Shown here: piece by piece, positions 8,401 to 15,865 of the stretch
Position numbering within the stretch: position 1 is the stretch's first letter
Layout of the letters: the number at the start of each line of letters is the position of its first letter
DNA from: Brasilonema sp. CT11
GTDB taxonomy: Bacteria; Cyanobacteriota; Cyanobacteriia; Cyanobacteriales; Nostocaceae
Assembly: GCF_017982655.1 (NCBI RefSeq)
Contig: NZ_JABXYX010000037.1
Coordinates: 1-64,000 of the forward strand
DNA length: 64,000 nucleotides
Direction of reading: 5' to 3'
The notes under the pieces: generated by a model
Databases searched by the model: none
Seen by the model: the letters and a program-made list of their open reading frames with translations, nothing else
Told to the model about the DNA's origin: nothing
Translations under genes and position numbers: made by a program

Positions 8401-9858
8401 ATGACTTTGGCTGAAACTGCAAACAACACCCATTCTACCAATCCTTTTCTCAATCTCCACTACGAAAGAGCTGTTGAATCTCTGGGTGAGGATTACTACG
8501 ATGAAGTCACCGCAGCAGAATTTCCTCAACATATCCTGCGCTGGCGTAATGATGCACTTTTACACCGCTTAGGACTAAATCCGCAATTGGTAAAAGACGA
8601 CGACTTTATCTCAGCCTTTGGCAAATTTGAGCAACGAAAACCACTTTTAGCACTGTGTTACCACGGCTATCAATTTGGCGAATACAATCCTTTTTTAGGA
8701 GATGGTAGGGGCTTTCTCTACGGACAAGTACGTGGTACTGATGGCGAACTATACGACTTCGGTACCAAAGGTTCCGGTAAAACTCCTTACTCCCGTGGTG
8801 GTGATGGTATGCTGACACTCAAGGGCGGAGTACGAGAAGTTCTGGCTGCAGAAATGTTACATCACTTGGGTGTACGCACTTCACGTTGTTTGAGCATGAT
8901 TGAAACAGGCTTATCCCTTTGGCGAGGTGATGAACCTTCTCCTACTCGTTCTTCGGTGATTGTGAGGATGGGGCGATCGCACATTCGGTTTGGCACTTTT
9001 GAACGACTGCACTATTTGCGACGTCCAGATTTGACCAAAAAACTACTAGACCATGTGATTGAGCAGTATTATCGAGATTTCATCACTCAACAAGATAAGT
9101 ATGTTCTATTTTATGCCGATCTAGTCAAACGGACAGCAGAACTGGTTGCGCAGTGGATGGCTGCAGGTTTTTGTCATGCAGTGCTAAACACAGATAATAT
9201 GTCAATAACTGGGGAGAGTTTTGACTACGGTCCTTATGGCTTTATAACCAGTTACCAGCCCTACTTCACTGCTGCCTATTTCGATCATTATCGACGCTAC
9301 TGTTACATTCATCAACCTGGGATTTGTAAGTGGAATTTAGAAACACTCCAAGACGCCTTAAAAGCTGTTATTGATTACGGTGATATGCAGGCTGGATTGG
9401 CTAAATTTGATCAGCATTATCAGAGCGAATACCGCACTTTAATGTTGAAGAAGTTGGGTTTTGAGCAATTGTCACACCCAGAAGCTGATGAACTTTTAAA
9501 TCTGACGATTCAATTTTTGCAAGGTAGCGAAGTTGGTTATCATCAGTTCTTTTACGAAATGGCTCGCACCTTTTCATTGAAATGGCGAGACGAACCAGGT
9601 TTGATTATGGCAGATTCAAATCTTGTACCAGCATCAGGAGTATCAGAAGTTTTTGATAATTGGTGTCTTATATACCATAAAATGTTAAATAATTTTGACC
9701 CGGAGCAAATAGATAGTATTGCCCAAACTCTAACTCGTCAAAATCCCAAAACTGTGATACACAAACCAGTGATTGAATCAATTTGGCAATCCATTGTTCA
9801 GGAAGATAACTGGCAACCTTTTTATGAGTTAATTGAGTGCATTCAGTCTGGAAAATAG
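8401..9858 (+). CDS. selO: SelO/YdiU family protein adenylyltransferase (AMPylator)
   Basis: A 485-aa pseudokinase-fold enzyme that transfers AMP from ATP to Ser/Thr/Tyr of target proteins; in other bacteria it is linked to redox-stress responses. Diagnostic SelO blocks are [39 protein letters not shown] (nucleotide-binding glycine-rich loop), [29 protein letters not shown] and [16 protein letters not shown] with the metal-binding NTDN near residues 262-266. Bacterial SelO proteins often end in a selenocysteine or cysteine; this one ends IQSGK without a C-terminal Cys. Its start is an ATG without a clear ribosome-binding site. Confidence 0.95.
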   Translation: MTLAETANNTHSTNPFLNLHYERAVESLGEDYYDEVTAAEFPQHILRWRNDALLHRLGLNPQLVKDDDFISAFGKFEQRKPLLALCYHGYQFGEYNPFLGDGRGFLYGQVRGTDGELYDFGTKGSGKTPYSRGGDGMLTLKGGVREVLAAEMLHHLGVRTSRCLSMIETGLSLWRGDEPSPTRSSVIVRMGRSHIRFGTFERLHYLRRPDLTKKLLDHVIEQYYRDFITQQDKYVLFYADLVKRTAELVAQWMAAGFCHAVLNTDNMSITGESFDYGPYGFITSYQPYFTAAYFDHYRRYCYIHQPGICKWNLETLQDALKAVIDYGDMQAGLAKFDQHYQSEYRTLMLKKLGFEQLSHPEADELLNLTIQFLQGSEVGYHQFFYEMARTFSLKWRDEPGLIMADSNLVPASGVSEVFDNWCLIYHKMLNNFDPEQIDSIAQTLTRQNPKTVIHKPVIESIWQSIVQEDNWQPFYELIECIQSGK

Positions 9859-9904
9859 AGAAATGAACTGTTTGTAAGCCAATTTGCGCTTAAAAAGTGA
9901 AGTT

Positions 9905-10043
9905 ATATCATGTCCGGTTGAATAATTGTCATTGCGAACGAAGCGAAGCGCGTAGTGAAGCAATCTCAAGCACTTGCGATTGCTTCGTTTCACTTCGTTC
10001 CACTCGCAATGACATCTCGTAAGTACTTAGGCGGACATGATAT
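9905..10043. mobile_element. MITE-like element with 12-bp perfect terminal inverted repeats
   Basis: Ends are ATATCATGTCCG (9905-9916) and its exact inverse CGGACATGATAT (10032-10043). Inside is a second inverted pair around GTCATTGCGA, with AACGAAGCGAAGCG on the left and CTTCGTTTCACTTCGTTCC on the right, so the whole 139 bp can fold into one long hairpin. No ORF of value is present. The following stretch, 10044-10257, has only a small hairpin (AGCCTGC 10090-10096 / GCAGGCT 10101-10107) before the next gene. Confidence 0.75.
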
Positions 10044-10257
10044 TACACATTATCGCCCTCACACTATAAGTGTGGGGCTACACAAACAAAGCCTGCCTGC
10101 GCAGGCTCATTCTATGCATCTTATAATTAAAGAGATTGTTTTCTGCTCCCAACACTGTAAAAGTAGTTTTTGCCAGAAAAATATATACTGTATAGTAAAG
10201 CGGATTTTCCTTATAGAAAACTCGCGTTACGAATATGTGTAAAGAAGCGAGCTAATT

Positions 10258-11328
10258 GTGAGCGAAGAAGAATTTTCTCGGTGTATCCAAATTCTCCGTC
10301 AGCAGATAGAAGCGCTGCAAAGATATATTATGTTAGAGCTAAGGCAGCCGCAACAAGTTGCTGAAGCAATGCAGCAAATAGATGCCTCCTTGGACAAGCT
10401 GCATGTACTTGGTGAAGAAATACACAGTAGCTTAGAAACAATGCAGGTTATTCAGGAACAACTGCTAGAGCAGGATGAGTATCTAGCAGAAGAACGTCAG
10501 CGTTATCATGACCTGTTCGAGTTTGCACCCGATGCTTATTTGCTGACAGATACTCAAGCAGTGATTCTCTTAGCTAACCGCGCTGCTGGCGCATTATTCA
10601 ACGTCTTGCCCAACTTCCTCATTGGTAAACCATTAATCAATTTTGTGTCTGAGGCAGAACGTTGGGTCTTTTATAACAAATTAAACGAGTTTTCCTCTGT
10701 ATATTCTTCCGTGCAAGAGTGGGAAATATGTATGTGTCCGCGTAGGAGTCAACCTTTTGACGCTTCACTCTTGGTGGCACCTGTGCGTGACCCTTTTAGA
10801 ACGCTGGTTTCTCTACGGATAAGTGTGCGTGATATTACTAAATACAAGAACGCGAATTTACAACACATCCAATCAGTAGCTGAGTTGCTGCCTCTGGCAG
10901 CAACTCAGCTGCTGCCTCTGGCAGCAGCTGTAGAGATCCCTCGTTCGCTCGATGGCTTGCAGGTGCTCTTTGTGGATGATGAAGCCGATGCCCGCGAGTT
11001 TATCACGGCAGTGCTGGAGCAACATGGAATTTCTGTGACAGCAGTTGCAACAGTGGGTGAGGCGCTGGAGGTGCTGGAGCGATCATCGCGCCCCGATGTG
11101 ATACTAAGTGACATCAGGATGCCCGATGAAGATGGCTACGCTTTGATTAAGAAAGTACGGGCACTGGAGGCTCAGAAGGGATGGCAGATTCCTGCCGGTG
11201 CTATAACAGCTTATCTTGGAGAAGACCGAGCAAAGGTATTATCAGCAGGATTTCAATCGCACTTGCATAAATTAGCAGAGCCAACGGAGTTAATTGCAAT
11301 GGTGGCACAGCTTGCTGGGCGAGGTTAA
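10258..11328 (+). CDS. PAS-domain response regulator
   Basis: A 356-aa cytosolic signalling protein. Residues 1-80 are helical and coiled-coil-like, 85-200 form a PAS sensor domain (YHDLFEFAPDAYLLTDTQAVILLANRAA), and 235-355 form a CheY-like receiver (VLFVDDEADAREF, phospho-acceptor Asp285 in LSDIRMPDEDGY). The final receiver lysine motif is altered (SHLHKLAEP). The start is a GTG at 10258. Between the PAS and receiver domains a 24-bp tandem duplication (about 10887-10928) encodes LLPLAATQLLPLAAA. Two hybrid kinases follow downstream and are likely partners. The receiver has no output domain, so it may act by protein contact. Confidence 0.9.
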   Translation: MSEEEFSRCIQILRQQIEALQRYIMLELRQPQQVAEAMQQIDASLDKLHVLGEEIHSSLETMQVIQEQLLEQDEYLAEERQRYHDLFEFAPDAYLLTDTQAVILLANRAAGALFNVLPNFLIGKPLINFVSEAERWVFYNKLNEFSSVYSSVQEWEICMCPRRSQPFDASLLVAPVRDPFRTLVSLRISVRDITKYKNANLQHIQSVAELLPLAATQLLPLAAAVEIPRSLDGLQVLFVDDEADAREFITAVLEQHGISVTAVATVGEALEVLERSSRPDVILSDIRMPDEDGYALIKKVRALEAQKGWQIPAGAITAYLGEDRAKVLSAGFQSHLHKLAEPTELIAMVAQLAGRG

Positions 11329-11330
11329 AT

Positions 11331-11370
11331 CAGTGAACAGTGAACAGTTATCATTGTTCACTGTTCACTG
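11331..11370. repeat. Perfect 16-bp hairpin of TGAACAG heptamers
   Basis: CAGTGAACAGTGAACA (11331-11346) pairs perfectly with TGTTCACTGTTCACTG (11355-11370) across an 8-nt loop, 3 nt after the response-regulator stop codon. No U-tract follows, so it is a repeat-derived hairpin rather than a canonical terminator. It could still stabilise or attenuate the transcript before the kinase gene. Confidence 0.85.
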
Positions 11371-11406
11371 TTAAGAGTACTTTAGCAGATTTTTCCCAGG
11401 TTAAAG

Positions 11407-14400
11407 ATGGACAGCTTAACCGAACGCAATAAAGATGCTCTCGCAATGAATGTGTTCCCAGGCGGTGGCGAGATGGCAGCGTTAATGCGATCGCACGATT
11501 GGTCAACCACCCCATTAGGTCCAGTCGAGAACTGGTTGCAGAGCCTGCGTACCTGCGTTAGCACCATGCTCGCGTCTCGCTTTGCCCACGCCATTCACTG
11601 GGGGGAAGACTACATCCAGCTTTACAACGATGCCATGATTCCCATGTATGGCGCAAATCACCCCAAGGCACTGGGGCAATCTGCTCGCGAGACATGGGCA
11701 GAAGTTTGGAATGACCAGGTTAAGCCGCTGTTTGAAGGGGTCAAGACTACGAGTGAAGCCTTCTTTGCGGAAGATCAGTTTTTTCCCCTTTTGCGCTTTG
11801 GCTACCTGGAAGAGACCTATATCACGTTCTGCTATAGCCCCATCTGGGATGAGACGGGCAAGATTAGTGGAATATTTTCTACCGCAACTGAGACTACCCA
11901 GCAAGTGATTGGTCAACGTCGCTTGACGATGCTGCGAGAGCTAGCCACGGCTGGAAGTGGGGCAAAAACGCGCTTGTCCGCCTGTCTTGCTGCCGCCGAT
12001 ACGCTCAACCCTTACGATATTCCCTTTGCCTTGTTCTATCAGGTCAACGAGCAAGGCAACTCGGCAGAACTGGTTGCCTCAAGTGGACTGACCGCAGACA
12101 GTGCCGCTGCACCCCCGACGATTACGCTAACCGCGCACGCTGACGCGAACGGAGTCGCAACGCTTGCGCGTCGCTGGTCGCTGGTTGACGTTCTCCAGAG
12201 CCGTGAATCACTGCTGATTACCGATGTAGTCGATCGCTTCGGAGCGCTACCTGGAGGACCGTGGTCAGAAAGTCCCCATTCTGCATTCATTCTTCCGATC
12301 CTAGCGAGTAACAATGAACTTGTAGAATGTCTGCTAATTGCTGGAATCAGCCCTCGGCTTGAGTTCAGTGCCGAATACCGCTCATTCCTTGAACTGGTTG
12401 CCCAGCAGGTTGAAAGTTCCATTGCAACGGCTCGCAGCTATGAGCAAGAACGCCAGCGGGCAGAAGCACTGGCAGAACTTGATCGCGCCAAAACTACCTT
12501 CTTCAGCAATGTCAGCCATGAATTTCGCACGCCCCTAACGTTGATGCTCAATCCACTTGAGCAAGTCATCGCCGAAACACACGGTGTACTACAGCCCGAA
12601 CAGCGCGAACAACTGGCGATGGTTCAACGAAACGCGATGAGACTGCACAAACTAGTCAATACTTTACTTGACTTCTCCCGAATTGAAGCAGACAGGATAC
12701 AGGCAGTTTATGAGCCAACCAATTTAGCTGCATTCACAGCCGAGTTAGCTTCAGTGTTCCGTTCGGCGATTGAAACAGCGCGGCTGCAATTAATAGTAGA
12801 TTGTCCGCCCCTGAGCGAGCCTGTGTATGTAGATCGCGAAATGTGGGAGAAAATTGTTCTTAACTTAATCTCCAATGCGTTTAAGTTTACTTTTAAGGGT
12901 GAAATTGCCGTTTCATTACACCCAGTAGGTGACAAAGTAGAGCTAAAAATACGAGATACAGGCACAGGCATTCCCCCCGAAGAGTTACCCCGAATTTTTG
13001 AGCGCTTTCACCGCATACGAGGCATACAGGCAAGAAGTCATGAAGGGTCAGGTATTGGGTTAGCTTTGGTGCAAGAACTCGTTCACTTACATGGTGGAAC
13101 TGTGACTGTTGCGAGTGTCGTGGCTGAGGGAACAACTTTCACAGTAACCTTGCCCACAGGTTCATCGCACTTGCCAACTGAGCAAATTAGTGGCGATCGC
13201 ACATTGGCATCAACTTCAGTAGGTGCTGCCCCTTATGTTGAGGAGGCACAGCGATGGCTACCCGAAGAGGAGGGAGGCAGCGAAGGAGGGAGGGAGCCAG
13301 AGAAATTCCCTCACTCTCTCACTGCCTCACTCCCTGACTCCCCTTCTTCTGCAAGCATTTTGTTAGTTGATGATAATGCCGATATGCGGGATTATGTAGC
13401 GCGTCTACTCTCGAAGCACTGGCATGTGAAAGCTGCGAACAATGGAGCTGCTGCACTAGCTGCTGTCGGTGAGCAACCGCCAGATTTGGTGCTGACTGAT
13501 GTCATGATGCCAGAAATGGACGGTTTTCAATTGCTGAGTGCATTACGTGCTAACCCATTGACAAAAGGAATACCTATTATTTTACTGTCGGCTCGTGCAG
13601 GGGAAGAAGCGGCGGTTGAGGGTTTGCAAGCGGGGGCTGATGACTACCTGATTAAGCCCTTCTCTGCTCGTGAATTGGTAACTCGCGTTGATTCTCACTT
13701 GCAAATGGCACGTCTGCGCCAAGAGTTATCCTCCAATCGCATGAAGGATGAATTTCTCGCAACGGTTACGCACGAGCTGCATGCTCCCTTAGTTTCTATC
13801 CTTGGCTGGACTCGCTTACTACGTTCAAGCCAGCTTGATCGGGCGACTGTAATACGAGCCTTAGACACAATTGAGCGCAGTGCTAAGAACCAGGCAAAGC
13901 TTATTGAGAATTTGCTGGATATCTCAACTATTATCTCAGGTAAAGTTTGCTTAAATCGTGAACCAGTTAAACTGACTCCTATAATTGAAGAAGTTATTCA
14001 TACAATCAAGCCTAATGCTAAGGCTAAGGGTATTCATATTGTAGAAACGTTGTATGCACAGACGTTACATGTAGAGACGTTGCATGCAACGTCTCTACAT
14101 AATAAAGATATTTCGGTTTTAGGCGACTCAAACCGCTTGCAGCAAATTGTCACAAACTTGCTTGAGAATGCTATCAAATTTTCACACTCGCGAGGAAGAG
14201 TAGAAGTTCGGCTCTATACTACTGACTCTTGGGCTACTATCCAGGTTAAAGACACAGGTATCGGGATAAGTGCTGATTTTCTGCCCCATGTTTTTGAGCG
14301 CTTTACTCAAGCTGAAGTCCCTAGTAGGCATTTGCCTGGGGGGTTAGGTTTGGGACTGGCGATCGCCCGTCAACTCGTAGAACTGCACGGAGGTACAATT

Positions 14401-14463
14401 GAGGCAGTCAGCGGCGGAGAAGGACGAGGTGCAACGTTTACCGTCAAGCTACCGTTAGTTTGA
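11407..14463 (+). CDS. Hybrid histidine kinase with two kinase cores flanking a receiver
   Basis: A 1018-aa soluble multi-domain kinase. It has an N-terminal PAS-like sensor (about 20-170), a GAF-like domain (about 175-345), then HisKA with His371 (FFSNVSHEFRTPL) and HATPase_c (NAFKFTFKG, DTGTGI, GSGIGLAL). A CheY-like receiver follows (ILLVDDNADMRDYV, Asp698 in LTDVMMPEMDGF, terminal K in LIKPFS). A second HisKA with His789 (ATVTHELHAPL) and a second HATPase_c (DTGIGI, GLGLGLAIA) complete it. There are no transmembrane segments, so the signal is probably intracellular. The linker before the receiver is coded by low-complexity purine-rich repeat DNA, and a palindromic repeat is inserted in frame near residues 888-898. 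Its start ATG 11407 lies 78 nt after the response regulator, in the same direction. Confidence 0.93.
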   Translation: MDSLTERNKDALAMNVFPGGGEMAALMRSHDWSTTPLGPVENWLQSLRTCVSTMLASRFAHAIHWGEDYIQLYNDAMIPMYGANHPKALGQSARETWAEVWNDQVKPLFEGVKTTSEAFFAEDQFFPLLRFGYLEETYITFCYSPIWDETGKISGIFSTATETTQQVIGQRRLTMLRELATAGSGAKTRLSACLAAADTLNPYDIPFALFYQVNEQGNSAELVASSGLTADSAAAPPTITLTAHADANGVATLARRWSLVDVLQSRESLLITDVVDRFGALPGGPWSESPHSAFILPILASNNELVECLLIAGISPRLEFSAEYRSFLELVAQQVESSIATARSYEQERQRAEALAELDRAKTTFFSNVSHEFRTPLTLMLNPLEQVIAETHGVLQPEQREQLAMVQRNAMRLHKLVNTLLDFSRIEADRIQAVYEPTNLAAFTAELASVFRSAIETARLQLIVDCPPLSEPVYVDREMWEKIVLNLISNAFKFTFKGEIAVSLHPVGDKVELKIRDTGTGIPPEELPRIFERFHRIRGIQARSHEGSGIGLALVQELVHLHGGTVTVASVVAEGTTFTVTLPTGSSHLPTEQISGDRTLASTSVGAAPYVEEAQRWLPEEEGGSEGGREPEKFPHSLTASLPDSPSSASILLVDDNADMRDYVARLLSKHWHVKAANNGAAALAAVGEQPPDLVLTDVMMPEMDGFQLLSALRANPLTKGIPIILLSARAGEEAAVEGLQAGADDYLIKPFSARELVTRVDSHLQMARLRQELSSNRMKDEFLATVTHELHAPLVSILGWTRLLRSSQLDRATVIRALDTIERSAKNQAKLIENLLDISTIISGKVCLNREPVKLTPIIEEVIHTIKPNAKAKGIHIVETLYAQTLHVETLHATSLHNKDISVLGDSNRLQQIVTNLLENAIKFSHSRGRVEVRLYTTDSWATIQVKDTGIGISADFLPHVFERFTQAEVPSRHLPGGLGLGLAIARQLVELHGGTIEAVSGGEGRGATFTVKLPLV
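14069..14100. repeat. Perfect 32-bp palindrome inside a kinase gene
   Basis: The sequence ATGTAGAGACGTTGCA followed directly by its exact complement TGCAACGTCTCTACAT is a dispersed palindromic repeat of a type common between genes in Nostoc-like genomes. Here it lies in frame and adds a segment (VETLHATSLHN) between the HisKA and HATPase parts of the second kinase core. A degenerate copy precedes it (GTAGAAACGTTGTATGCA at 14041-14058). Confidence 0.9.
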
Positions 14464-14485
14464 CAGGGCAATATGGCAAAAGACA

Positions 14486-14737
14486 ATGGATTTTCAGCTA
14501 TCTATCCATGCTCAAGAACAACTTGTAGAAAGAAATATACCTTTAGAGGTTGTAGAACTTGTACTTAACCAACCCGAACAAGTAGTAGAGGAGGACAACT
14601 TAAAGGTATATCAAGGAAGATTTGAAGCAGCCAACGGAAAAACCTACTTGCTCAGAGCTTATGTCAACGATCAAGTTAATCCTATTAGAGTAGTGACAGT
14701 CTACAGAACTAGCAAAATCAATAAATATCTTCGATAA
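14486..14737 (+). CDS. DUF4258 domain protein
   Basis: An 83-aa protein of the DUF4258 family, seen in the opening HAQEQLVERNIPLEVVELVLNQPEQVVEE and the closing YLLRAYVN...RVVTVYRTSKINKYLR. These small proteins often sit next to DUF2283 proteins in toxin-antitoxin-like pairs, and a DUF2283 gene follows 5 nt downstream. A toxin-like role is by association only. It starts 22 nt after the kinase gene. Confidence 0.85.
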   Translation: MDFQLSIHAQEQLVERNIPLEVVELVLNQPEQVVEEDNLKVYQGRFEAANGKTYLLRAYVNDQVNPIRVVTVYRTSKINKYLR

Positions 14738-14742
14738 AGAAT

Positions 14743-14946
14743 ATGCAAGCCAAATACGACACAGAGCAAGATATTCTACGGATTCGTTGGTCAGATGCAC
14801 CAATTGAAGAAAGCGACGAAGAGCAGCCTGGAGTCATTCTTGACTATGACTTACAAGGCAATGTGATTGGTGTAGAAATTCTCAAAGCTTCCCATAAAAT
14901 TAGCGAGTGGCAACAGTTAACCTCATCGATTAGAGTAGATGGCTAA
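14743..14946 (+). CDS. DUF2283 domain protein
   Basis: A 67-aa acidic protein. MQAKYDTEQDILRIRW, a cluster of acidic residues (EESDEEQPG) and VILDYDLQGNVIGVEILKAS are the DUF2283 signature. It is co-directional with, and 5 nt behind, the DUF4258 gene, so the two are probably an operon and a candidate antitoxin-toxin type module. Its first 18 coding bases recur exactly at the start of the damaged PIN gene at 15386. Confidence 0.85.
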   Translation: MQAKYDTEQDILRIRWSDAPIEESDEEQPGVILDYDLQGNVIGVEILKASHKISEWQQLTSSIRVDG

Positions 14947-15014
14947 TCAATAGAGTGCAGTCAAAACCCTTTGGTAATAAGAATTTACAATTCAGATCGA
15001 GAGGTGATTGAGCA

Positions 15015-15347
15015 ATGGATCGAGTAAACAAATATCGTCAAATTGTGCGCGACTTCTTACAGAATTTTGCGGCTGATGATCCGGAAGCCCAGTTAATTTT
15101 TGATGTTGAACGCGATCGCTATCTCGTCATGCACAATGGCTGGCGTGGCGAATATCGCATTTATGGTTGTGCTATGCAGCTAGATCTGATTTCGGGCAAA
15201 GTCTGGATTCAGCACAACAGCACCGAAATTTTCATTGATCGAGAACTGATTGGGCGTGGTGTTGCGCCCCAAGATATTGTCTTAGGATTTCGATCGCCCA
15301 GCGTCCGAGAACATCTCGCCGCTGCTCATGCAGCAAGTAAGCCTTAA
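15015..15347 (+). CDS. xisI: XisI-like protein (fdxN element excision controlling factor family)
   Basis: A 110-aa XisI homologue: MDRVNKYRQIVRDFLQNFA, LIFDVERDRYLVMHNGWRGEYRIYGC, WIQHNSTEIFIDRELI, VAPQDIVLGFRSPSVREH. In Anabaena, XisI acts together with XisH to control excision of the fdxN element during heterocyst development. Most XisI paralogues, however, sit in xisH-xisI pairs far from any element and have unknown function. Here no xisH is adjacent on either side, so this copy is an orphan in a small accessory island. Confidence 0.88.
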   Translation: MDRVNKYRQIVRDFLQNFAADDPEAQLIFDVERDRYLVMHNGWRGEYRIYGCAMQLDLISGKVWIQHNSTEIFIDRELIGRGVAPQDIVLGFRSPSVREHLAAAHAASKP

Positions 15348-15385
15348 ATTGTAGCGTGCGTTAACGAAAGTACGGTAACAACAAT

Positions 15386-15802
15386 ATGCAAGCCAAATAC
15401 GACGTTGGGGTTCGTGCGTTTCTCCTACGGAGACGTTGCGCGAACGAAATTCTAGACAATACAGTTTGCCAATTTGCCACCAGTCAATTTGTTCAGCTAG
15501 AAACTCTACCTAAAGCCATCTATAATAAACAACAGGCAGAAGCAGAGTTCTATGAATCTTTTTTCAGCAGCGTTACCCTATGGGCAACCAAACTAGAGCA
15601 GATTGTTCAAACCGGAAATCGCATTGCCTGTACTTATGGTTTAGCCGCAATAGACGCGCTTCACATCGCTGCTGCATTTTCTGTTGATGCAGAGGAATTT
15701 GTAACGACTGAAAAAACTACAAAACCGATGCATCGCGTTACAGAAATTCAAATCGTTTCAATTGCGAGTGAGGCACTCCGTTGGGCGGGTTCCCCGACTT
15801 GA
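15386..15802 (+). pseudogene. Chimeric, N-terminally damaged PIN-domain protein
   Basis: From about residue 21 (NEILDNTVCQFATSQFVQLE) the 138-aa frame resembles PIN-domain nucleases of cyanobacteria, including LAAIDALHIAAAF with the conserved acidic residue and FVTTEKTTKPMHRV. The expected start with the first catalytic Asp (a DT/SxxLI motif) is missing. Instead the first six codons are identical to the start of the DUF2283 gene (MQAKYD, 14743). The next residues (VGVRAFLLRRRCA) are encoded by a palindromic repeat containing CTCCTACGGAGACG. The frame is open, but loss of a catalytic acid makes activity unlikely. It is probably the product of recombination and repeat insertion. Confidence 0.6.
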
Positions 15803-15865
15803 AGGAAGTGCCGAACCCGTAAGGGTGAATAAAATTCTTGCTAAATTGCCGGAACCAGAAACGCC

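Noticed and set aside
9955-10242. A 95-aa frame starting inside the MITE-like element
   Set aside because: Its start and first third are inverted-repeat DNA and the remainder has no coding signature.
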